A stretch of DNA of 52,655 nucleotides from NCBI RefSeq assembly GCF_019295435.1, contig NZ_WEKL01000012.1:67124-119778 (forward strand), in the 5' to 3' direction. The position numbers and the translations under genes are program-made. Position 1 is the first letter of the stretch; each line of letters starts with the position of its first letter. Positions 46,868 to 52,655 of this stretch are shown piece after piece. This stretch comes from Aquimarina litoralis (GTDB lineage: Bacteria > Bacteroidota > Bacteroidia > Flavobacteriales > Flavobacteriaceae). The notes under the pieces are model-generated. The model worked only from the letters and a program-made list of their open reading frames with translations, was not told the origin of the DNA and did not search any database.

Positions 46868-48922
46868 TTAATTCACTTCAGGTAAAAACCCATAAGACTT
46901 GCTATATTCGAGCATCTGACTTACAAAATCTTTAGGCTGAGTAACATTGATTTTAGTTATTTCTCCATTTTCATCCATTTCTGGCACTAAAACAGGATTC
47001 ACAAAACCACTGTAAGGTGCAGAAGTGAATTGCTCATTTCTTTTAAGAACTTCTGCATGAATTGTTTGATCCACTTTTACTCCATAACCTTCTACCAAAT
47101 CTTCTGCCGCTTTAAAATCTCCTTCTGATTTAATACGCTGTGTTTCTTTAAGCAGCTCACCAAAGATTTCTCGCAACTTGGCATAGTCGTTAATATTAAA
47201 ATATGTTTTTCCGTCTTTGCTAACTTTTTCAATTACATTGTCCTTAGCTCCTTGTTCAAACGCCCATGCACTTACCCATTGACGATTACGCATATGTGCT
47301 TCTTCCACATCATCTCCTAAGTTAAGACGTATTAACTGTGTCATCAATCCATTTCTTATGTATCCATCATAAGCAGCTTTTCCTACTTTTTCCCAATCCT
47401 CAACCAATCCAAGTTCTTGTAATTTTGGATCCATAAGATAATATAGACCTACCAAATCTGCACGTCCTTCTTCCATCGTAGACGCATAATTCTTTAATGT
47501 TTCTTTAGTCTCTCCCACTCCAGGATTTAATTGACCAGATGCATGACCTATTACTTCATGCAAAGCCGTATGCAGTTTATCTGCCAACTGTCCATATTTT
47601 TCTTCTAACTCATACTCTTCTTCATCATGAACAAATTCTTTTAATCGACCTGAACCTCCTGCATTGTTATAGGCATTAATAATATTACCTAAGGATACAG
47701 ACTTTGATCCCACTGCTGCTCGAATCCAATTAGCATTTGGAAGATTTACCCCTATTGGAGTACTTGGAGATGCATCTCCAGCTTCACCAGCAACAGTAAC
47801 TACTTTATAGGTTACGCCTACTACACTATCTTTTTTGTGTTCTTTCATTAATGGAGAATTATCCTCAAACCATTGTGCATTTTCGGATAAAACGGCCATT
47901 TTTTGAGACATATCAAAATCTTTAATTTGTACAATCGTTTCGTAAGAACCTCTATATCCAAGTGGATCGTTGTATACTTCTATAAAACTATTGATATAAT
48001 CAATATTCCCTTCGGTAGCAGCGGTCCACGCTACATTATAATCATCCCAAATTTGTAAGTCTCCAGTTTTATAATATTCTATAAGTAACGCTAATGCATC
48101 ACCTTGAGCCTTATTTTCTGCTACACCTTGCGCTTTTTCTAACCACTTAACAATTTCGTCAATAGCTGCTCCATATAAACCTCCAGATTTATAAACTCTT
48201 TCCTTCAGTTCTCCATTTTCTTTTATCAATTGAGAGTTTAGTCCATACGATAATGGTTTATCTGGATTAGGAGACTTGATTTTTCCATAAAAAGAAGTGA
48301 CATCATCATTGGTCACATTAGGCCCATAAAAGTTAACTGCCGATAACGCTACATTGTCTACTCCTTTTGCTTGGTTCACTTTTTTAACATCAGCATCATT
48401 AAAAATAACAATAAGAGCATCCTCATTCAATTGCGTTTTGGTTTCTTTTAAAAGTGAAGCCAAATATTCTTTATTGAATTCTGGTGATATCTTATCATTA
48501 CTATAGTGATGATGAATTCCATTCGAAAACCAAACTCTCTTCAAATAAGTTTCAAAAGATTTCCAATCTTTGCTACTTTTGTCTCCATTATAAGACGTAT
48601 AAATATTCTCTAAAGCTTTACGGATTTGTAGATTGTAACGATAATTTTGATCCCACATAATATCTCTTCCACTCAACCCTGCTTGTGTAAGGTAATACAC
48701 TAATTTTTGTTCTTTTAAAGTAAGATTTTCCCATCCTGGAATTTGATACCTTAAAATCTTAAGATCAGCAAATTGCTCTACAACATAATTAAAATCTTCT
48801 TCTACAACCTCTTCTTTTTCTGATTCTTGTTGACTGATCTGATCTTGTATACTTGGATCTTTTTTACAAGCAATTAGAAAAGCACTAATTGCTATAAAAT
48901 ACATTATACGATTAATTTTCAT
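46868..48922 (-). CDS. M49-family dipeptidyl-peptidase III-like lipoprotein
   Basis: 684 residues. The lipoprotein signal has the lipobox FLIAC (about Cys19). The metallopeptidase part has HEVIGHASG (zinc ligands His455 and His460, catalytic Glu456) and EEGRADLVGLY with the third ligand in the Glu484-Glu485 pair, the M49 pattern HExxGH...EExRAE/D. M49 enzymes release dipeptides from the N-terminus of oligopeptides. The length fits bacterial DPP III. As a lipoprotein it acts in the periplasm or at the cell surface. It stands alone with a promoter-like box. Confidence 0.92.
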   Translation of the reverse strand: MKINRIMYFIAISAFLIACKKDPSIQDQISQQESEKEEVVEEDFNYVVEQFADLKILRYQIPGWENLTLKEQKLVYYLTQAGLSGRDIMWDQNYRYNLQIRKALENIYTSYNGDKSSKDWKSFETYLKRVWFSNGIHHHYSNDKISPEFNKEYLASLLKETKTQLNEDALIVIFNDADVKKVNQAKGVDNVALSAVNFYGPNVTNDDVTSFYGKIKSPNPDKPLSYGLNSQLIKENGELKERVYKSGGLYGAAIDEIVKWLEKAQGVAENKAQGDALALLIEYYKTGDLQIWDDYNVAWTAATEGNIDYINSFIEVYNDPLGYRGSYETIVQIKDFDMSQKMAVLSENAQWFEDNSPLMKEHKKDSVVGVTYKVVTVAGEAGDASPSTPIGVNLPNANWIRAAVGSKSVSLGNIINAYNNAGGSGRLKEFVHDEEEYELEEKYGQLADKLHTALHEVIGHASGQLNPGVGETKETLKNYASTMEEGRADLVGLYYLMDPKLQELGLVEDWEKVGKAAYDGYIRNGLMTQLIRLNLGDDVEEAHMRNRQWVSAWAFEQGAKDNVIEKVSKDGKTYFNINDYAKLREIFGELLKETQRIKSEGDFKAAEDLVEGYGVKVDQTIHAEVLKRNEQFTSAPYSGFVNPVLVPEMDENGEITKINVTQPKDFVSQMLEYSKSYGFLPEVN

Positions 48923-48945
48923 TTGTTTATGTTTATTATTTCCAG

Positions 48946-48953
48946 CAAATGTA
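48946..48953 (-). promoter_or_regulatory. -7-type promoter box of the M49 peptidase gene (TACATTTG)
   Basis: Minus-strand TACATTTG fits TAnnTTTG, 24 nt before the ATG at 48922. Confidence 0.4.
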
Positions 48954-49110
48954 ACGAAATAAAAAAAATGTTAATTTTTAATCATTTGGAAAGTATTAAT
49001 TAACATCTCAAAAAAAACAAAAAAGACCTCAACAGCCTGAAAATCTTTAAACTAAAAGCCATTTTAAAAATTGATTATCTTAGCTACTCAAATTTTCTAA
49101 ACTAACTAAC

Positions 49111-50148
49111 ATGAAAATCATAAAATATTTATTTTTCCTTCTTTTAATTGCGGTTGTAGGTGGAGCTGCTTATGTAGCAATGACTGATGGCACGTTCCAA
49201 TTAGAAGAAAGTAAAGTAATGGATGCACCTGATGAATTACTCTTTAATACCGTAAATGATTATAAAACTTGGGAACAATGGAATCCTTGGATGGCAGATT
49301 CTGATGATTTGATTCTAGAATACTCATCCCAAACTAGTGGCGAAGGATCTTCTTATAGCTGGAAGAGCGAATCACAAGAAGATGGAAGTATGAAAACTGT
49401 AAAAGCTGCACCTTTTTCTAGTATCGAACAAAAACTTTCTATTATAGTTCCTGTGGTTGATGAAATTAAAAATGATGTTTACTGGAAGTTTGAAAAATTA
49501 GAAGACAAAAAAACCAAAGTAACTTGGGGAATTAAAGGAGAACAAGGCTTTATGGAAAAGCTGTTTTGGATGACAAAAGATAGTACTGTAACAGAAAGCT
49601 TGAGACCAATGTACAAAAAGGGATTAGTGAAGCTTGACACTTATACTCAAGAAAAAATGAAAGAATATTCTGTTAATGTTGACGGCATAACAGAACACAG
49701 AGGAGGTTTTTATATGTATAGTGCTACCGCCTCGTCTATAAAAGAAATTCCTGAAAAAACAGCACAAATGCTACCTTCTGTTTTGTCTTATGTAAAACAA
49801 AACAACTTACCACAAACAGGAATGCCGCTTACTATATTTAATGAGTATAATGAAACCCTTGGAACAGCTATTTACTCTTCTGGAGTTCCTGTAAGAGAAG
49901 AAGTGATCACGCCATCAGATAGTAATATTTTGTGCGGTTCATTACCAAAACAAAGAGTGGTAAAAACAACCTTAAAAGGTGATTATATTAATTTAAAAGA
50001 AGCTTGGGAAGCTGGATATCAGTATATTGAAAAAAATGGTTTAGTATTAGCAACCGAATCTCCCGCATTTGAAGTCTACAGATCTGGGCCTGATGTACAA
50101 CCTAATCCAGCAGAATGGATTACTGAAATCTACATACCAATACAATAA
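49111..50148 (+). CDS. SRPBCC (START-like) plus GyrI-like effector-binding protein
   Basis: 345 residues. One N-terminal membrane helix (about 4-24) is followed by a SRPBCC/polyketide-cyclase-like lipid-cavity domain (about 30-175; TWEQWNPWMADSDD, SYSWKSESQEDG). A GyrI-like small-molecule-binding domain (about 188-345) then contains FNEYNETLGTAIYSSGVPV, LKGDYINLKEAWEAGYQYIE and PAEWITEIYIPI. This membrane-anchored two-domain plan occurs in Bacteroidetes with unknown ligand. It precedes crcB by 41 bp. Confidence 0.85.
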   Translation: MKIIKYLFFLLLIAVVGGAAYVAMTDGTFQLEESKVMDAPDELLFNTVNDYKTWEQWNPWMADSDDLILEYSSQTSGEGSSYSWKSESQEDGSMKTVKAAPFSSIEQKLSIIVPVVDEIKNDVYWKFEKLEDKKTKVTWGIKGEQGFMEKLFWMTKDSTVTESLRPMYKKGLVKLDTYTQEKMKEYSVNVDGITEHRGGFYMYSATASSIKEIPEKTAQMLPSVLSYVKQNNLPQTGMPLTIFNEYNETLGTAIYSSGVPVREEVITPSDSNILCGSLPKQRVVKTTLKGDYINLKEAWEAGYQYIEKNGLVLATESPAFEVYRSGPDVQPNPAEWITEIYIPIQ

Positions 50149-50189
50149 TTATATAACCAACCTAACTAAAAGTCTAAGACCATTACAAA

Positions 50190-50555
50190 ATGAAACAAAT
50201 ACTTCTTGTATTTATTGGTGGCGGTACAGGTAGCGTTGCAAGATTTCTTATTAGTAAATACCTAAATAGCGAAACTAGTGGTATTCCTTATGGTACGTTA
50301 ACTGCAAATATATTAGGGAGTTTTCTTATCGGAATTATTCTTGGGCTCGCATTGAAAAACAATGTATTATCCCAAAATGCTGTTTTATTACTTGCTACAG
50401 GTTTCTGCGGAGGATTTACAACCTTCTCTACTTTTGCTTATGAAAACCATATGTTATTAAGGTCTGGAGATTTTATCAACTTTGCGATATATACTCTTTG
50501 TTCTTTTGTTATAGGGTTTCTTTTAGTATTTTTAGGTATGTGGCTAGTAAAATAA
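50190..50555 (+). CDS. crcB: CrcB/Fluc fluoride channel
   Basis: 121 residues, four membrane helices. Family motifs are GGGTGSVARF (about 10-19), GTLTANILGSFLIG and the pore/Na+ segment GFCGGFTTFSTFAYE. It forms a dual-topology dimer that exports fluoride from the cytoplasm. The 41-bp upstream gap is too short for a fluoride riboswitch, so expression probably follows the upstream gene or a constitutive promoter. Confidence 0.95.
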   Translation: MKQILLVFIGGGTGSVARFLISKYLNSETSGIPYGTLTANILGSFLIGIILGLALKNNVLSQNAVLLLATGFCGGFTTFSTFAYENHMLLRSGDFINFAIYTLCSFVIGFLLVFLGMWLVK

Positions 50556-50624
50556 TATGTACAGAAGGCTACAATAGGACTTTAAATCAAAAATTAAAAT
50601 AATAACCAATAACCACAACAACCC

Positions 50625-50963
50625 ATGAAAAAAATAGAAGCAATAATTCGCAAAGCACGATTTAAAGAAGTTAGAGATGCATTGCATGAAATAGAAGTTA
50701 ATTTTTTCACTTATTGGGATGTTACTGGTGTAGGCAATGAAAAAAAAGGACACCTATATAGAGGTATTAGTTATAGTACTTCGGATATTCAAAGAAGATA
50801 TCTTTCTATAGTGGTGTCTGATGAATTTGCTGAAAGGACGGTACAAACAATTATTGATGCCGCTAAAACTGGAGAGATTGGTGATGGAAAAATATTCATT
50901 TCTGAAATACAAAACACCTACAGAATTCGTACAGGTGAACATGGGAATCAGGCATTGAATTAA
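50625..50963 (+). CDS. P-II family nitrogen-regulatory protein
   Basis: 112 residues, the usual P-II size. It has the N-terminal KKIEAIIRKARFKEVRDAL strand-helix, a T-loop region (GVGNEKKGHLYRGISYS), GDGKIFISEI (B-loop) and RIRTGEHG at the C-loop. The T-loop Tyr equivalent to Tyr51 of GlnB appears to be kept in ISY. P-II proteins bind ATP/ADP and 2-oxoglutarate and control ammonium uptake. No amt gene is next to it; an OmpL-like porin follows instead. A strong terminator ends the gene. Confidence 0.93.
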   Translation: MKKIEAIIRKARFKEVRDALHEIEVNFFTYWDVTGVGNEKKGHLYRGISYSTSDIQRRYLSIVVSDEFAERTVQTIIDAAKTGEIGDGKIFISEIQNTYRIRTGEHGNQALN

Positions 50964-50983
50964 CAACTTTATTGAGAGATATT

Positions 50984-51016
50984 AAAAAGCTTATCAGATA
51001 TTGATAAGCTTTTTTT
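50984..51016 (+). terminator. Rho-independent terminator after the P-II gene
   Basis: AAAAAGCTTATCA pairs with TGATAAGCTTTTT across a 5-nt loop and is followed by further T residues. Confidence 0.9.
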
Positions 51017-51211
51017 ATGACTTATGAATTAACTTTTACATAACTTAATTTAACAAATAATACGTATTATTTAGTTATTTAACACTCTCTTAGAAAACTA
51101 CACTTTCAAATTCTTAAAAAATCGACCTTCAAACGATAATGTCTAATTTTTTAAGGGTATAAAATAATAAAACCGTAAAAATTACACTGCATACCCCTTT
51201 TTTTATTGGGA

Positions 51212-51219
51212 TAAATTTG
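51212..51219 (+). promoter_or_regulatory. -7-type promoter box of the porin gene (TAAATTTG)
   Basis: TAAATTTG fits TAnnTTTG, about 58 nt before the chosen porin ATG. Confidence 0.35.
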
Positions 51220-51277
51220 TTTTAACATAGTTTTACAGCACCAATTAAAAACAAATTAATACCAATTAATGTTTATT

Positions 51278-52375
51278 ATGAAAACAAAAACCGTAACAAA
51301 ACTTTTCAAAAAAGTATGTCTTTTTTCTCTTGCATTATTGAGCTTTTCTGCAATTGCACAGGAAGAAGAAAAAAAATGGTTCGATAACTTTTCTGTTAAT
51401 GGATCTGTAGATGGCTATTTCAGATATAATTTTGGAGCACAAAATGACAATTCTACAGCACCTGCTACTTCTTTTGCAAATCAATCGGGATTTGCTTTAG
51501 GTATGGCTAACTTAATCGTTGGATACGAAGGTGAAAAAGTAGGATTCGTGGCTGATCTTGTATTTGGCCCAAGAGGTGAAGACGCAGTATTTCTTTCTGA
51601 TGGATCTTCTCAAATAGTTAATCAATTATATGCGTACTGGAATGTAACTGAATCTTTCAAGCTTACTTTTGGTAATTTCAATACTTTTCTAGGATATGAA
51701 GTAATTTCTCCTACAGGAAACTTCAACTATTCTACTTCTTATATGTTTTCTTACGGTCCTTTTTCACATACTGGATTGAAAGCAGATTTTACACTTAGTG
51801 ATAAATGGTCTGCAATGGTTGCTATAATGAACCCAACTGATTACACAGAAAACAATCCTTTCGACACTTATATTTTTGGTGCACAGGTAGGATATGCAGT
51901 TGACAATGGTAGTGCATATCTTAATTTTAGATACGGAAATGAAGGTGAACCAGGATTAGTAGGACCTACTTTCCAAGTAGATTTAACAACTGGATGGGAT
52001 CTTACCGAGAATTTTTACTTAGGTCTTAATACTACCTATTTAACTACAGAAGATCAAGGAGATGCTGATGCTTCTGGATTCTATGGAGTTGCACTATATC
52101 CTCAATTAAAGACAAGTGACAATTTCAGTCTTGGATTAAGAGGAGAATATTTTTCTGTATTTAACGGAGGTTTAGTAGATGTGATTGGTTTAGATGGTGA
52201 AGGTGATGGAAATGTTATTGCTGCTACACTTACGGGAAGTTATGATATTGGTGACCTAACTCTTAAGCCAGAATTAAGATTAGATTCAACATCTGAAGAT
52301 TTCTTCGCTGACAATGATGGTGACTTAACAAAAAGTCTTTCCTCGTTTGTTTTAGGAGCAATCTATAAGTTCTAA
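51278..52375 (+). CDS. OmpL-like beta-barrel porin (BBP2 family)
   Basis: 365 residues from the ATG at 51278. An ATG nine bases upstream would add MFI before MKTKTV and is less typical. The signal peptide ends SAIAQ near 25. The mature protein has regular amphipathic strands and the segment FGNFNTFLGYEVISPTGNFNYS... (shown here only in part), with SYGPFSHTG, typical of the putative beta-barrel porin-2 family. It closes in SSFVLGAIYKF with a C-terminal Phe, as expected for an outer-membrane barrel. It follows the P-II gene and probably passes small solutes, possibly nitrogen sources (inferred). Confidence 0.88.
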   Translation: MKTKTVTKLFKKVCLFSLALLSFSAIAQEEEKKWFDNFSVNGSVDGYFRYNFGAQNDNSTAPATSFANQSGFALGMANLIVGYEGEKVGFVADLVFGPRGEDAVFLSDGSSQIVNQLYAYWNVTESFKLTFGNFNTFLGYEVISPTGNFNYSTSYMFSYGPFSHTGLKADFTLSDKWSAMVAIMNPTDYTENNPFDTYIFGAQVGYAVDNGSAYLNFRYGNEGEPGLVGPTFQVDLTTGWDLTENFYLGLNTTYLTTEDQGDADASGFYGVALYPQLKTSDNFSLGLRGEYFSVFNGGLVDVIGLDGEGDGNVIAATLTGSYDIGDLTLKPELRLDSTSEDFFADNDGDLTKSLSSFVLGAIYKF

Positions 52376-52408
52376 TATATTATAGTTTAATATATTGTTT
52401 GTTTATGC

Positions 52409-52438
52409 AAAAAGCACTCTGATTTCGGAGTGCTTTTT
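52409..52438. terminator. Bidirectional terminator between porin and DUF1684 genes
   Basis: AAAAAGCACTC pairs with GAGTGCTTTTT across an 8-nt loop. It sits between the convergent stops at 52375 and 52437 and overlaps the DUF1684 stop codon by two bases. Confidence 0.88.
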
Positions 52439-52655
52439 ATTTATTCTTCTCGTACTTATCATACTTTTTAACTCCAACAGGAATCTCTAAGTCCAAGTGA
52501 TTTTCCTCTGGTGGTATTGGACAAGAATAACGAGGGCTATAAGCGCAATATGGGTTATAAGCAGTATTAAAATCAATGATAATTACATCTCCTTCTGGGA
52601 TGGTGAGATCTATAAAACGACCTCCTTCATATGAGGTTGTTCCGTTTGTTAAATC
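52437..52655 (-). CDS. DUF1684 protein, C-terminal fragment
   Basis: The minus strand is open from the window edge to a TAA at 52437-52439, 72 residues. The segments GGRFIDLTIPEGD, IIDFNTAYNPYCAYSPRYSC and PIPPEENHLDLEIPVGVK are the conserved C-terminal part of DUF1684 proteins, with the usual two Cys residues. The family's function is unknown; related proteins are often small and secreted. The N-terminus lies outside the window. Confidence 0.85.
   Translation of the reverse strand, partial: DLTNGTTSYEGGRFIDLTIPEGDVIIIDFNTAYNPYCAYSPRYSCPIPPEENHLDLEIPVGVKKYDKYEKNK

Larger units (their letters stand above)
50964..51277. other. 314-bp intergenic gap
   Basis: Contains the P-II terminator (50984-51016) and a -7-like TAAATTTG box (51212-51219) before the porin gene. 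No other gene or RNA seen. Confidence 0.6.

Noticed and set aside
50149-50189. Fluoride riboswitch before crcB
   Set aside because: The gap is only 41 bp and shows no riboswitch-like fold or conserved core.

Overview
The window looks like chromosomal DNA of a marine member of the Flavobacteriaceae, possibly Aquimarina-like (the genus is an inference). The DNA is AT-rich. Secreted proteins carry C-terminal type IX secretion (T9SS, Por) sorting domains with the YPNP/FPNP start. Housekeeping proteins (GrpE/DnaJ, BCAT, DUF4920, T9SS endonuclease I, M49 peptidase) look like those of Flavobacteriia. Promoter-like TAnnTTTG boxes, the Bacteroidetes sigma factor -7 type, lie in front of several genes. 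I saw no phage, insertion sequence, CRISPR array, rRNA or tRNA.

Region 1 (1-24437, all minus strand) is a plant-polysaccharide, mainly cellulose/mannan, degradation locus. In transcription order it encodes a 2322-residue GH9-CBM3c-[PKD, unknown modules, triple repeat]-GH48 cellulase resembling CelA of Caldicellulosiruptor, a GH5 (E1-like) endoglucanase, a 2316-residue beta-propeller/di-heme cytochrome c protein with a CBM3, a GH5 mannanase-like enzyme with two CBM3s, a right-handed beta-helix protein with a ricin-type lectin, and the start of a DUF5060 protein. There is no SusC/SusD pair. The proteins are individually secreted T9SS cargo with CBM3 and PKD modules. A 126-128 residue Cys-bounded module that I do not recognise occurs four times in three of them. 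Most intergenic gaps hold hairpins, so the genes may be separate transcripts; four share an ACAATT..AAAACT leader element. A 24-bp palindrome and a possible 31-codon ORF lie upstream of the GH9/GH48 gene, in a 1.2-kb AT-rich gap.

Region 2 (25655-36000, minus strand) holds an M28 peptidase, a PPK2 kinase, a tight run of genes (ABC ATPase, ABC permease, MscS channel, outer-membrane protein, NtrC-type response regulator without a DNA-binding domain, small outer-membrane protein), then grpE-dnaJ. The DnaJ has lost one of its two zinc sites.

Region 3 (36138-42518) is ordinary core genome: YceI lipoprotein, TIGR01777 epimerase, MnmD-like methyltransferase, DUF4920 lipoprotein, branched-chain aminotransferase, T9SS endonuclease I, MazG-like pyrophosphohydrolase and a 63-residue membrane protein.

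Region 4 (42522-46711) is a possible accessory cassette: a caspase-like protease diverging from a translationally coupled run of an unknown 247-residue protein, a TPR-type sensor histidine kinase and a LuxR-type response regulator. Region 5 (46868-52655) has an M49 dipeptidyl-peptidase III homologue, a SRPBCC/GyrI-like protein, CrcB, a P-II protein, an OmpL-like porin and the end of a DUF1684 protein.
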